A stretch of 64,000 nucleotides of DNA, from contig CALSTP010000001.1 in NCBI GenBank assembly GCA_943789305.1, positions 782,178-846,177 on the forward strand, read 5' to 3'. The position numbers and the translations under genes were made by a program. Below are positions 18,499 to 27,054 of this stretch, one piece after another; position 1 is the stretch's first letter, and the number at the start of each line of letters is the position of its first letter. The DNA comes from an uncultured Flavobacteriaceae bacterium (GTDB lineage: Bacteria > Bacteroidota > Bacteroidia > Flavobacteriales > Flavobacteriaceae). Under the pieces are notes generated by a model. It was not told the origin of the DNA and did no database searches. It was given only the letters and a program-made list of their open reading frames with translations.

Positions 18499-19378
18499 AA
18501 AATTAGCTGCAATTGATATTGGCTCAAATGCCATTCGTATATTAATTTCAAATGTTTTCGAAGTTGAGGGATCGCAGCCGATTTTTATGAAAAGCGAGAT
18601 GGTTCGTGTTCCCATTCGCTTGGGAGAAGATTCGTTTACCGTTGGAGAAATTTCTCCCAAAAACATTAAACGAATAATAAAAGCAATGAAAGCTTTTAAA
18701 TTAATCATGAAAATCAATGGAGTAAAACACTACATGGCATGTGCCACCTCTGCACTACGAGAATCCAATAATTCAGAAGAAATTCTAAAGAAAGTAAAGA
18801 AAAAAACAGGAATAAAGATTGAGGTAATAGACGGGAATAGAGAAGCTCAGATAATTTCCAATACCACAATTATGGATAGTATTGGTCAAAACAAAAACTA
18901 CCTCTATGTAGACGTTGGAGGAGGGAGTACAGAATTTAGTGTTTTTCAAAATGGAAAAAGAATTACATCTAAATCTTTTAAAGTTGGAACGGTTCGTATG
19001 CTTAATGATATGGTCAACGACAAGGTTTGGCTGGAAATTGAAAAATGGATTGTAACCAATACCAAAAAAACTAGTAAAATTAATCTTCTCGGATCAGGTG
19101 GTAATATTAATAAGCTCTTCAAACTCTCCAATACCAAAGAGGGAAAACCTCTTATGTTTATTACACTCAATACTTTTTATCAAGAATTTAAAAAAATGAG
19201 TTACGAGGAACGTGTTTTGAAGTACAAACTAAATTTAGACCGAGCTGATGTTATCCTGCCTGCACTAGAAATTTATTTAAAAGCATTAAAATGGAGTGGT
19301 GCTTCTAAAGTTTACGTTCCTAAAATTGGTCTTTCTGACGGTATGGTAAAGGTTATGTATAAAAAATACAATCCTTGA
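18488..19378 (+). CDS. ppx: Ppx/GppA family exopolyphosphatase
   Basis: 296 residues of the actin-like ATPase fold. The phosphate-1 loop is AIDIGSNAIRILI and the phosphate-2 loop is VDVGGGSTEFSVF, with a third motif LLGSGGNINKLF. It covers only the two catalytic domains, like short Ppx2-type enzymes, and lacks the extra C-terminal domains of E. coli Ppx. It probably hydrolyses polyphosphate or pppGpp. It overlaps the end of ppk1 and closes the operon, convergent with dnaX. Confidence 0.9.
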   Translation: MKVKKLAAIDIGSNAIRILISNVFEVEGSQPIFMKSEMVRVPIRLGEDSFTVGEISPKNIKRIIKAMKAFKLIMKINGVKHYMACATSALRESNNSEEILKKVKKKTGIKIEVIDGNREAQIISNTTIMDSIGQNKNYLYVDVGGGSTEFSVFQNGKRITSKSFKVGTVRMLNDMVNDKVWLEIEKWIVTNTKKTSKINLLGSGGNINKLFKLSNTKEGKPLMFITLNTFYQEFKKMSYEERVLKYKLNLDRADVILPALEIYLKALKWSGASKVYVPKIGLSDGMVKVMYKKYNP

Positions 19379-19384
19379 TCTATT

Positions 19385-20030
19385 CTAGAGATCCAAATCC
19401 AACTCTTTTCTTAGTTCATCAATTACGGGATTAATTTCTTTTAAGCGGTTGTATTTTTCTTCTGGAGTATAGATAAAGTTTTTTTCGGTTTTTTGATCTA
19501 CAACGACCTTTATTAGTAAATCATAGTTTTTTAAATTTGCTCTGAGATAAGGTACAAAATCTGTAAACTCACGCTCTAGCTCAACTTTATTTAAATCTGT
19601 AGGTACATTAAAAATTACTAAATTTTTATCTATAAGGGTAGGAGTACTGATTTTGAGAAGTGAGGCTACGTTTTGATCTCCCTTTTTATATTTCATTTGT
19701 TGATAATGATTCCATACTTTGAGGAGTTCTTCTTCAGAAAACACCTCGGTAGGAAGATTATCTACTTTTTCAGTTGGCTTTTGTTGTTGTTCCCAATCTT
19801 TTTTTCTTTTTACGCTTGAAATAGATAAACTTGATACTTGATTGGTTTCAGTGGGTTTAATTTTGATTTCAGGCTTTTTTACCTCAAGTTTTGGTGGAAG
19901 ATTTATTTGTTCTTTTTCTTTACTTTCGACTTGGTGTTCCTGTTCAGCATCTGGCCGAGAGACTTCTGTAGAAGTTTTATCTGTACCTGGTTTATTGTTG
20001 AAGGTAGGTATTAGCTTTCCTTTTTTTTTT
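19385..20030 (-). CDS. dnaX: Tau-specific C-terminal part of DNA polymerase III (dnaX, -1 frame)
   Basis: This frame continues the dnaX product after the A10 run in the -1 frame. It begins GKLIPTFNN, then has a proline-, lysine- and glutamate-rich linker of about 80 residues, then a folded domain (TEVFSEEELLKVWNHYQQM to the end ELRKELDLDL) like the C-terminal domain of flavobacterial DnaX. It has no start of its own; an ATG at 20068 gives only a frame-shifted reading of the upstream part. Joined to the upstream frame by -1 slippage the protein would have 570 residues (tau). Confidence 0.8.
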
Positions 20031-21096
20031 CTCCATCGAAGTGGAGTGAAGCTAGTTGCATGACACAAAGTTCGACATGGAGTCTTTTGTTGTTGCTATT
20101 TTTGAAGTTCAATTCACAACCATGTGCCAAATCTAGGGCATCCAATAAGTAGTTTAAAGTTAGTTTTTTTGCTTGCTCTTCATGCTCTTTTTGAAGACTT
20201 TCGCTTATTTCTAATAGAGGTATTGTTTTAATTTCCTTGCAGAGCATCAAATCTCTAAAATGTTTTGCAAGACCAGATATGAACTGATGACCTTCTATTC
20301 CTTTTTTAAGAACTTCATCAAAGAACATTAAGCTATCCGGTATTTTATGATCAATGAGAAGATTAGTAAATTTAAGGTAGGAAGCTTTGTCGAGGATATT
20401 GAGGTTTTCTGCTACAGCTTCAGCGGTGAGGTTTTGATTACAAAAACTACTCATTCTATCAAAAATAGATAAGGCGTCGCGCATTGCCCCATCAGCTTTT
20501 TGAGCAATTAAATGTAAAGCCTCATCCTCATACTTAACTCCTTGCTCTTTTGCTAAATTTGCTAAATAATTTTGAGCATCATATACTGAAATTCTTTTGA
20601 ATTCAAAAATTTGACATCGGGATAGAATGGTTGGGATTATTTTATGCTTCTCAGTGGTAGCTAAAATAAAAATAACGTGTTTTGGGGGTTCTTCAAGAGT
20701 TTTAAGAAATGCATTAAAGGCTGCTGTAGATAGCATATGTACTTCATCAATGATGTAAACCTTATGCGTTCCAGTCTGAGGAGGAATACGAACTTGATCA
20801 TTGAGGTTACGGATATCATCAACAGAATTATTTGAGGCAGCATCAAGCTCAAAAATATTGAAAGCAAAATCTTGATTAGGATCAATATTGTCTTGATCAT
20901 TGCTGTTAATCCGTTTGGCTAAAATTCGAGCACAGGTAGTTTTCCCAACACCTCTGGAGCCGCAAAAAAGGAGGGCTTGAGGTAATTGATTTTTAAGAAT
21001 GGCATTGTTTAGAGTTTCTGTAATTGCCGATTGTCCTACAACATCTTTGAACTGTTGTGGTCTATATTTTAAAGCAGATACTATGAAGGGTTCCAT
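20011..21096 (-). CDS. dnaX: DNA polymerase III clamp-loader subunit (gamma form)
   Basis: 361 residues starting MEPFIVSALKYRPQQF. Walker A is GSRGVGKTT, Walker B with sensor is VYIIDEVHMLS, and the arginine finger motif is ILSRCQIFEF. Domains I to III end with RLHVELCVMQLASLHFDGEKKK, and a stop follows after Glu-Ser. It acts as the clamp-loader ATPase at the replication fork. The zinc-binding cysteines of E. coli DnaX are not visible between Walker A and B. The abrupt end after domain III equals a gamma-type product; the tau tail lies in the -1 frame. Confidence 0.9.
   Translation of the reverse strand: MEPFIVSALKYRPQQFKDVVGQSAITETLNNAILKNQLPQALLFCGSRGVGKTTCARILAKRINSNDQDNIDPNQDFAFNIFELDAASNNSVDDIRNLNDQVRIPPQTGTHKVYIIDEVHMLSTAAFNAFLKTLEEPPKHVIFILATTEKHKIIPTILSRCQIFEFKRISVYDAQNYLANLAKEQGVKYEDEALHLIAQKADGAMRDALSIFDRMSSFCNQNLTAEAVAENLNILDKASYLKFTNLLIDHKIPDSLMFFDEVLKKGIEGHQFISGLAKHFRDLMLCKEIKTIPLLEISESLQKEHEEQAKKLTLNYLLDALDLAHGCELNFKNSNNKRLHVELCVMQLASLHFDGEKKKES
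20021..20046 (-). promoter_or_regulatory. dnaX slippage site: hairpin plus A10 run
   Basis: On the minus strand, CTCCA-CTTCGA-TGGAG forms a perfect five-base stem immediately followed by ten A residues (20030-20021). The zero frame reads GAA-AAA-AAA-AAG-GAA-AGC-TAA and ends at once, while the -1 frame stays open for 215 more codons. This is the arrangement expected for programmed transcriptional slippage or -1 ribosomal frameshifting in dnaX. A plain sequencing or natural indel in the homopolymer is the alternative. Confidence 0.65.
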
Positions 21097-21156
21097 ATTA
21101 TTTCAAATTTAAAAAAAACTACTATGATATTGGAGTATACTACTTTAAAATAACAG

Positions 21157-21185
21157 TTAAATTATTAACATAATATGTACCTTTG
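21157..21185 (+). promoter_or_regulatory. rnpB promoter
   Basis: TACCTTTG at 21178-21185 matches TAnnTTTG, with TTA at 21157-21159 at 18 bases. It lies just before the mature RNA start. Confidence 0.6.
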
Positions 21186-21187
21186 TG

Positions 21188-21488
21188 GCAGCAGGTCTCT
21201 TATCGCTGCTCATCTTTGATGAGGAGAGGAAAGTCCGGACACCAAAGAGCAGTATAACGGGTAACACCCGTCTTTCGTTTTTAACGAAAAGGACAAGTGC
21301 AACAGAAAGTACGTACAGGTAATGCTGTAGTGAAATCAGGTAAACTCTATGCGGTGCAACGCCAAGTAAATTTGCTTTTGAGAGCGGCTCGTTCGATGTA
21401 AAAGGGTAGGCGGTTTGAGCTTTTGAGTAATCAAAAGCCTAGATAAATGATAAGACTCGACAGAATCCGGCTTATGACCTGCTTTTTT
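21188..21488 (+). ncRNA. rnpB: RNase P RNA
   Basis: About 300 bases with the universal elements of bacterial RNase P RNA. The P4 5' strand region is GAGGAAAGTCCGGAC, near 21220-21240. A later conserved segment is ACAGAATCCGGCTTATGACC. The P1 helix pairs GCAGGTC (21191-21197) with GACCTGC (21476-21482). A T-run after P1 acts as the terminator and reaches the stop codon of convergent rsmD. The RNA matures the 5' ends of tRNAs. Confidence 0.95.
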
Positions 21489-22021
21489 TATTCAAAAAAA
21501 CTAAAGGTGTTGGAGCCGTAATTTCTTGATGACTCAAAATTTGGATGTTCCTCAAAGTTGTATTCTTTGGAATGTTCCAGTATTAACATTCCTTCCTCTT
21601 TAAGCTGTTTCCCATGAAAAATAAGATCAACTATTTTTTCGAAATCTGAATGCGGTAAATTATATGGTGGATCTGCAAAAATAACATCAAAATTTTGATG
21701 CGATTTTTGAAGAAACTTAAATACATTTTGATTAATTATTTCAATGTTTAATCCAAATTTTGTACTTGTTTCTTCAATAAAAAGAGTACAATATTTGTTT
21801 TGATCTACTGCTACAATTTCTTTTACTCCACGTGATCCAAACTCATAACTGATGTTTCCAGTCCCCGAAAATAAGTCTAAAACTTTAATTTCATTGAAAG
21901 TAACCCAGTTTGTCAGTATGTTAAATAAAGCTTCTTTTGATCGGTCTGTTGTTGGACGTACAGGTAGTTTTTTGGGAGCTAATATTCTACGACCTTTTAA
22001 AGAACCCGATATAATTCGCAT
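21488..22021 (-). CDS. rsmD: 16S rRNA (guanine966-N2)-methyltransferase
   Basis: 177 residues. The S-adenosylmethionine loop is VLDLFSGTGNISYE and the catalytic motif is VIFADPPYNL, the D-P-P-Y form of N2-guanine methyltransferases. The N-terminus MRIISGSLKGRRI is typical of RsmD. It methylates G966 of 16S rRNA during 30S assembly. It overlaps the upstream DUF3822 gene by one base and ends against the 3' end of rnpB. Confidence 0.95.
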   Translation of the reverse strand: MRIISGSLKGRRILAPKKLPVRPTTDRSKEALFNILTNWVTFNEIKVLDLFSGTGNISYEFGSRGVKEIVAVDQNKYCTLFIEETSTKFGLNIEIINQNVFKFLQKSHQNFDVIFADPPYNLPHSDFEKIVDLIFHGKQLKEEGMLILEHSKEYNFEEHPNFESSRNYGSNTFSFFE

Positions 22022-22785
22022 TAGGCAATTTTGTTTTCTAGAAAGGGCGTAGGGTGTTTACTGTTCTTGTTTTCTGAGGGAGCATCCAGAAAAATAACAT
22101 CGTTGTGATACTCTTGTACCCCTTGATAATATTCTTTATAGGATTCGTATTCTCCTAGGAATGCCAATTTGAAGCTTTCAGGTTTAAGGTAAAATTGTTC
22201 AGTAATATAGAAAAGGTAGTATAAAAACTCATCTGCATGATGTTGTTCAAAAGTGTTGAATAATAATAGCTGTGTTCCTTGGAAAAGGAATAAATCAAAA
22301 AACCCTTTTCTCAAGTGAACAAAGAGTTGTTTTTTTGAGGTTCCCATTGAAAATTGAGATAAAGGTGCTAATAAGAAAGAAGTGAGGTGTTGAGAATGAT
22401 GGTTTGGAAATAATTCTTTGAAAACTTTTTTAACTGAGGGGCTTCCTACGAAAACGACCACTTGATTGAATGATTCTAACACATCAAATAAAACCTCTTG
22501 ATTTTCGTCTAGGGTTAATCCATTTTCAATGTAAAATGAGGCATTGTCTTTATCAAATAATTCTGTAGGAACAACAGTTGATAGTCCTTCTAAATGAATC
22601 AAAAAAACATTGTCTGAAACCAATTCTTGTTTTTTGATCCAATTCGATAATGGTTCCTGATCTATTTTGCTAAAGTCATCAACTGGATAAAAACAAGTTT
22701 TCTTTTGGGTACAAAAAGAAAATCCATCCCTAAATATAAGGATGGATAAGTCTGAGGTTTGGTGATTTTTATTTTGCAGGTGCAT
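22021..22785 (-). CDS. DUF3822 family protein
   Basis: 254 residues from MHLQNKNHQ. The pattern TSDLSILIFRDGFSFC at the start and later FFDLFLFQGTQLLLFNTF fit DUF3822, a Bacteroidota family with an actin/hexokinase-like fold and unknown role. It is usually found next to rsmD, as here. The start at 22785 is preferred; an ATG 12 codons earlier lies well inside the upstream gene and adds an unrelated hydrophobic tail. The end overlaps rsmD by a single base. Confidence 0.8.
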   Translation of the reverse strand: MHLQNKNHQTSDLSILIFRDGFSFCTQKKTCFYPVDDFSKIDQEPLSNWIKKQELVSDNVFLIHLEGLSTVVPTELFDKDNASFYIENGLTLDENQEVLFDVLESFNQVVVFVGSPSVKKVFKELFPNHHSQHLTSFLLAPLSQFSMGTSKKQLFVHLRKGFFDLFLFQGTQLLLFNTFEQHHADEFLYYLFYITEQFYLKPESFKLAFLGEYESYKEYYQGVQEYHNDVIFLDAPSENKNSKHPTPFLENKIA

Positions 22786-23416
22786 CAAATATAGAAGGCC
22801 AGTTACCATTTTCACTAACATCTGTAAGAGAACCTAAGATGATATCAGGCCCATTCACACCATCTACCGAAATTGTTTCGTTTTCTTGCTTAAGCAAGTC
22901 TTCATTTTGATCAAATAAAACAACGCTTTTGGCTACTTTTACTTCAAAAACCGGGACTTTATATCCATTTTTATCAATGACATCTGCTTTGATAGAGAAT
23001 GTAGCATCAGAACCTTCAACAGGAACTTTACTCATTTCTGCATAGTCAGTTGAGTTTTTGAAAAGAGAATCTTTTACTGGAATAAATCCAAGAGTGTCAA
23101 CCACTATAACTTCTCTTAGCATGTCAATACGGTATATTTTGTCGTACTCTAAATAAGAAGAGTCACGTTTTTGGATTAAAGTAAATATTCCGTTGTCAAC
23201 AAAACTAACAAGACTATCAAAGTTATTTGCATAAAAACCTTTAACGTCTTTGTGAGCAATTTGAGCTTTTCTAATTTCTTTTAAACGAGAAATTACATCA
23301 GCATATCGTTCGTTTTTGATTTTATTAAAGTTTATAGGACCATTGATTGAATCATAAATTTTGTAACTAAAAAATATAATTAGAACCCATAGTACAACTT
23401 GTATTGCAATCTTCAT
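22769..23416 (-). CDS. Membrane-anchored protein of unknown function
   Basis: 215 residues. One N-terminal transmembrane segment (IAIQVVLWVLIIFFSYKIY) is followed by a soluble domain of about 190 residues rich in beta strands, probably in the periplasm. An early helix holds ERYADVISRLKEIRKAQIAHKDVKGFY, a pattern shared by flavobacterial homologues placed beside DUF3822. No catalytic motif is seen. The start MKIAIQVV is preferred to an ATG 8 codons upstream because it sits right before the membrane segment. It overlaps the DUF3822 gene by 17 bases. Confidence 0.7.
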   Translation of the reverse strand: MKIAIQVVLWVLIIFFSYKIYDSINGPINFNKIKNERYADVISRLKEIRKAQIAHKDVKGFYANNFDSLVSFVDNGIFTLIQKRDSSYLEYDKIYRIDMLREVIVVDTLGFIPVKDSLFKNSTDYAEMSKVPVEGSDATFSIKADVIDKNGYKVPVFEVKVAKSVVLFDQNEDLLKQENETISVDGVNGPDIILGSLTDVSENGNWPSIFDAPAK

Positions 23417-23437
23417 TTTAAATTTTTTTGTTAAAAA

Positions 23438-23445
23438 CAAATCTA
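23438..23445 (-). promoter_or_regulatory. Probable -7 element for the rsmD operon
   Basis: TAGATTTG on the minus strand fits TAnnTTTG, 21 bases before the membrane-protein start at 23416. Confidence 0.45.
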
Positions 23446-23511
23446 CAATTTTTTTTTATTCATTAAAGTATTTAGGAAATGAATTATCTTCCCAAAAATT
23501 AAAATTCAATA

Positions 23512-24936
23512 ATGATTTCTACTGAGTTTAAAAAGCTGCTAAATGAAACTTTTCAATTTGAAGCTACAGTCTCCCAAAATCAGTGGCTGGATTCAATTGT
23601 AGATTTTATATATACCAAAGAGAAAAATGTTTTGTATTTGTTGAAAGGTTATGCAGGAACAGGAAAATCTACTCTTATAGGGCATCTGGTTAAATATCTT
23701 GTAAAAGCAAATTCTAAAGCCATATTGATGGCGCCAACAGGACGAGCAGCAAAAGTTATTGCCAATTATTCAAATAAAAAGGCTCATACAATTCACAAAC
23801 AAATTTATTACACTAAAAGTGAAAAAGGATCAGGAGTTCAATTTGTTTTGAAACCAAATAAATATAAAAACACCATTTTTATAGTTGATGAAGCCTCTAT
23901 GATTGGAGACGATCGTCAAAATGCCAAATTATTTGAAAATGGATCTCTTTTGGACGATCTTATGCAATACGTAGACTCAGGTTCGAATTGTAAATTACTG
24001 CTGGTAGGTGATCCGGCTCAGCTCCCTCCTGTATATCTCAACATAAGCCCTGCATTGGATGGAGATTATCTAAAAAGGCAATTCAATAAAATTGTGACTG
24101 AATGGGAGTTGAAAGAAGTTGTAAGGCAACAACAAGAATCGGGTATTTTAGCTAATGCCACTCAATTGAGAATTCAAATTAACCATGAGCACAATGAATC
24201 CTTTGCATTTGACTTATCAATTGCATCTGATATTCAACGTTTGCAGGATGGAAATGAAATTCTAGAGCTTTTGGATGATTCTTTGCGAAATGAGGGGCTA
24301 GAAGACACTGTTTTTATTGTTCGCTCTAATAAAAGAGCAAATCTTTACAATCAACAAATACGAAGTAGAATCCTTTTCTTAGAATCCGAATTATCGGTTG
24401 GAGATCAGTTGATGGTAGTAAAGAATAATTATTTTTGGTTGGAGCCTAATTCTTTACCAGGGTTCATAGCCAATGGAGATTTGGTTAAAGTACTTCGTAT
24501 TTTTAGCCATCATGAGCTTTATGATTTTAAATTTGCTAAAGTAGAAGTGCAACTGGTTGATTATCCGGAGGAGAAGCCGTTTGAGACAGTTTTATTATTA
24601 GATACTCTCAGCTCTGAAAACCCCTCTTTAACTTATGAAGAGAGTAATAGATTGTACCAAAATGTTCAGGAAGATTACCAACATCTAAGTTCAAAATACA
24701 AACGTTTTATGGCGGTAAAAAACAATTCTTATTTTAATGCACTTCAAGTAAAGTATTCTTATGCCATAACCTGTCATAAATCACAAGGTGGGCAGTGGAA
24801 AAATGTTTTTATAGAACAACCCTATTTACCTGATGGTCCAGATTTTAGTTATTTCCGTTGGCTGTATACAGCAATCACTCGAGCAAAATCGAATTTATAT
24901 TTAGTTGGTTTTAAGAATGATTTTTTCTTGAAATAA
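23512..24936 (+). CDS. RecD-like superfamily 1 DNA helicase
   Basis: 474 residues. Walker A is GYAGTGKSTLI, the second motif is FIVDEASMIGD, motif III is LLLVGDPAQLPP, and the C-terminal motifs are SYAITCHKSQGGQW and YTAITRAKSNLYLV. This is the UvrD_C_2/AAA_30 helicase architecture of small RecD-like proteins (Pif1/Dda relatives). It would unwind DNA using ATP. No RecB or RecC gene is nearby, so it probably works alone. Confidence 0.88.
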   Translation: MISTEFKKLLNETFQFEATVSQNQWLDSIVDFIYTKEKNVLYLLKGYAGTGKSTLIGHLVKYLVKANSKAILMAPTGRAAKVIANYSNKKAHTIHKQIYYTKSEKGSGVQFVLKPNKYKNTIFIVDEASMIGDDRQNAKLFENGSLLDDLMQYVDSGSNCKLLLVGDPAQLPPVYLNISPALDGDYLKRQFNKIVTEWELKEVVRQQQESGILANATQLRIQINHEHNESFAFDLSIASDIQRLQDGNEILELLDDSLRNEGLEDTVFIVRSNKRANLYNQQIRSRILFLESELSVGDQLMVVKNNYFWLEPNSLPGFIANGDLVKVLRIFSHHELYDFKFAKVEVQLVDYPEEKPFETVLLLDTLSSENPSLTYEESNRLYQNVQEDYQHLSSKYKRFMAVKNNSYFNALQVKYSYAITCHKSQGGQWKNVFIEQPYLPDGPDFSYFRWLYTAITRAKSNLYLVGFKNDFFLK

Positions 24937-24971
24937 AACAAAACAAAAGCTAAAGTTAAGTTTACACTTAG

Positions 24972-24979
24972 TATTTTTG
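24972..24979 (+). promoter_or_regulatory. Probable -7 element for kdsB
   Basis: TATTTTTG fits TAnnTTTG and lies 18 bases before the kdsB ATG. Confidence 0.45.
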
Positions 24980-24997
24980 AATATCATTTTATAGTTT

Positions 24998-25729
24998 ATG
25001 AAAATTATCGCTGTTATTCCTGCCCGTTATCAGGCCAGTCGTTTTCCGGGAAAACTTATGCAACCTCTAGGGGATTCTACAGTAATAGGGCAGACCTATA
25101 AAAATGTTTTACAAACTGCATTGTTTTCTGAGGTTATTGTAGCTACTGATAATGATGCTATTCAGAATGAAATTGAAACCTTAGGTGGATCTGTTTTCCG
25201 CAGCAAGAAAGAACATGAGTGTGGTAGTGATCGAATCGCTGAAGCCGTTGAACATAGTGATGCAGATATTGTAATCAATATTCAGGGAGATGAACCTTTT
25301 TTAAACCAAAACAGTCTTAAAGCCCTTCTTGAAGTTTTTGAAACAGATTTGAACAAGGAAATAGACCTAGCATCTTTAATGATTCCATTTAATAAAAAAA
25401 AGGAAGTAGAAAACCCCAATAATGTAAAAGTAATTGTAGACCAATTCAATTGCGCGCTCTATTTTTCGAGAATTCCAATTCCATTTTATCGAAATAAAGA
25501 ACTTCCAAAGAATTATTTTAAACACATTGGTGTTTATGCCTTTAGAAAAGAGGCCTTACTTAATTTTAGTTCTACTGAAATGACTCCTTTAGAACAAGCT
25601 GAAAAAATTGAATGTATCCGCTATTTAGAGCAGGGGAAAAAAATGAAAATGGTTTTAACCCATGAAATTTCTATTGGAATTGACACTCCAGAAGATTTAA
25701 ATAAAGCTCAGCAGTTTCTAAAAAATTAA
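24998..25729 (+). CDS. kdsB: 3-deoxy-manno-octulosonate cytidylyltransferase
   Basis: 243 residues. The nucleotide-binding start is VIPARYQASRFPGKLM, followed by EVIVATDN, the CGSDRIAEA motif and VINIQGDEPF, all diagnostic of KdsB. It makes CMP-Kdo for lipopolysaccharide core synthesis, so the organism has a Kdo-containing outer membrane. The next gene, an acyltransferase, starts 9 bases later. Confidence 0.96.
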   Translation: MKIIAVIPARYQASRFPGKLMQPLGDSTVIGQTYKNVLQTALFSEVIVATDNDAIQNEIETLGGSVFRSKKEHECGSDRIAEAVEHSDADIVINIQGDEPFLNQNSLKALLEVFETDLNKEIDLASLMIPFNKKKEVENPNNVKVIVDQFNCALYFSRIPIPFYRNKELPKNYFKHIGVYAFRKEALLNFSSTEMTPLEQAEKIECIRYLEQGKKMKMVLTHEISIGIDTPEDLNKAQQFLKN

Positions 25730-25738
25730 CTTATCTCT

Positions 25739-26290
25739 ATGTTTCATTTCTTTTCTAAATTAATATTATTCAATATTTTAAAATGGAAAGTAGTTGGGGA
25801 TTTTCCAAAACTTCCAAAATTCATTATTGCTGTGGCTCCACATACCAGCAATTATGATTTTATGGTTGGAATAATGATTCGAAGTATTTTAAAAGAAGAA
25901 ATTAATTATGTTGGAAAAAAAGAATTATTCAACCCACTTACCTCATGGTTTTTCAAAGGTTTGGGTGGGGCCCCTTTGAATAGAAAAGGCAATCAAAATG
26001 TTGTAGAAGGAATTGTGAATATTTATAATAATCGAAAAACATTTCGTCTTGCAATAGCACCTGAAGGAACTAGAAAACCTGTTAAAAACTGGAAATCAGG
26101 ATTTTATTATATTGCAAAAGGTGCTAAAATTCCGATTCAACTGGTAGCCTTTGATTATTCGAAAAGGGTAATCAAATTTTATCCCTTATTTACCCCCACA
26201 AATAATGTAGAGCAAGATTTTATTAAAATGAAAAATTATTTCAAAGGTGTAAAAGGTAAAATACCCGCAAATGGGATTTTTAATTTGTAA
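25739..26290 (+). CDS. PlsC-like lysophospholipid acyltransferase
   Basis: 183 residues. The catalytic H-x4-D box is in AVAPHTSNYDFM and the glycerol-phosphate motif is IAPEGTRKP. Short acyltransferases of this kind move acyl chains to the sn-2 position of a lysolipid at the inner membrane; the exact acceptor is open. It follows kdsB closely, so a role in envelope lipid synthesis is reasonable. Its last 11 bases overlap convergent yebC. Confidence 0.85.
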   Translation: MFHFFSKLILFNILKWKVVGDFPKLPKFIIAVAPHTSNYDFMVGIMIRSILKEEINYVGKKELFNPLTSWFFKGLGGAPLNRKGNQNVVEGIVNIYNNRKTFRLAIAPEGTRKPVKNWKSGFYYIAKGAKIPIQLVAFDYSKRVIKFYPLFTPTNNVEQDFIKMKNYFKGVKGKIPANGIFNL

Positions 26291-26996
26291 GATCTAAATT
26301 GTGATATATATTCATCACATCATCGTCTTCTTCTATTTTTTCAAATAGTTTTTCTACCTCTTCTACTTGTTCAGGACTTAATTTGGTTAGGTTTTGAGGT
26401 ATTCTTTCAAAGCCTGAAGATAGAATTTCGAAGGATCTGTTTTCAAGCTCCTTTTGAATGGCGCCAAAATTTTCAAATGGCCCATAAAGTAATACTCCAT
26501 CATCGTCAGCGAAAACTTCTTCAACTCCATAGTCAATAAACTCTAATTCCAATTCTTCTGGGTCAATTTTTTTGGGATTGATTCTGAAATTGCAGGTACG
26601 ATCAAACATAAACTCTACAGATCCAGAGGTACCTAGATTTCCATTTGCTTTGTTAAAATAACTTCTAACATTAGCAACAGTTCTATTGTTATTATCTGTA
26701 GCTGTTTCTACCAAAACTGCAATTCCGAAGGGAGCATATCCTTCGAAAAGTACTTCCTTATAATTTTCTGTATTCTTGTCAGAAGCCTTTTTTATTGCAC
26801 GCTCAACGTTATCTTTGGGCATGTTGGCTGCTTTTGCATTTTGAATGACAGCTCTGAGTCTAGCGTTGTTATCAGGGTCTGGGCCTCCCTCTTTTACAGC
26901 AATTACGATATCTTTACCAATTCGTGTAAAGGTTTTGGCCATAGCTGACCAACGTTTCATTTTTCTTGCTTTTCTAAATTCAAATGCTCTTCCCAT
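26280..26996 (-). CDS. yebC: YebC/PmpR family protein
   Basis: 238 residues from MGRAFEFRKARKMKRW. Family motifs are the FTRIGKDI-IAVKEGGPDP segment, ARLRAVIQNAKAANMPKDNVERAIKKA and the later YEGYAPFGIAVLVE-like block. YebC-family proteins were first described as transcription regulators; members have also been linked to translation of proline-rich stretches. An ATG 8 codons upstream is rejected because the family starts with MGR. A -7 element lies upstream. Confidence 0.93.
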   Translation of the reverse strand: MGRAFEFRKARKMKRWSAMAKTFTRIGKDIVIAVKEGGPDPDNNARLRAVIQNAKAANMPKDNVERAIKKASDKNTENYKEVLFEGYAPFGIAVLVETATDNNNRTVANVRSYFNKANGNLGTSGSVEFMFDRTCNFRINPKKIDPEELELEFIDYGVEEVFADDDGVLLYGPFENFGAIQKELENRSFEILSSGFERIPQNLTKLSPEQVEEVEKLFEKIEEDDDVMNIYHNLDLTN

Positions 26997-27017
26997 TTCA
27001 ATCTTTTTACATTTATG

Positions 27018-27025
27018 CAAATATA
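27018..27025 (-). promoter_or_regulatory. Probable -7 element for yebC
   Basis: TATATTTG on the minus strand matches TAnnTTTG, 21 bases before the yebC start. Confidence 0.5.
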
Positions 27026-27054
27026 AAAAAGTATTAAACGTTCTGTAACTAGTT

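Noticed and set aside
19385..20068. An independent gene starting at 20068 downstream of dnaX
   Set aside because: Its first 16 residues are a frame-shifted reading of dnaX domain III, and the rest is a tau-like C-terminal domain.
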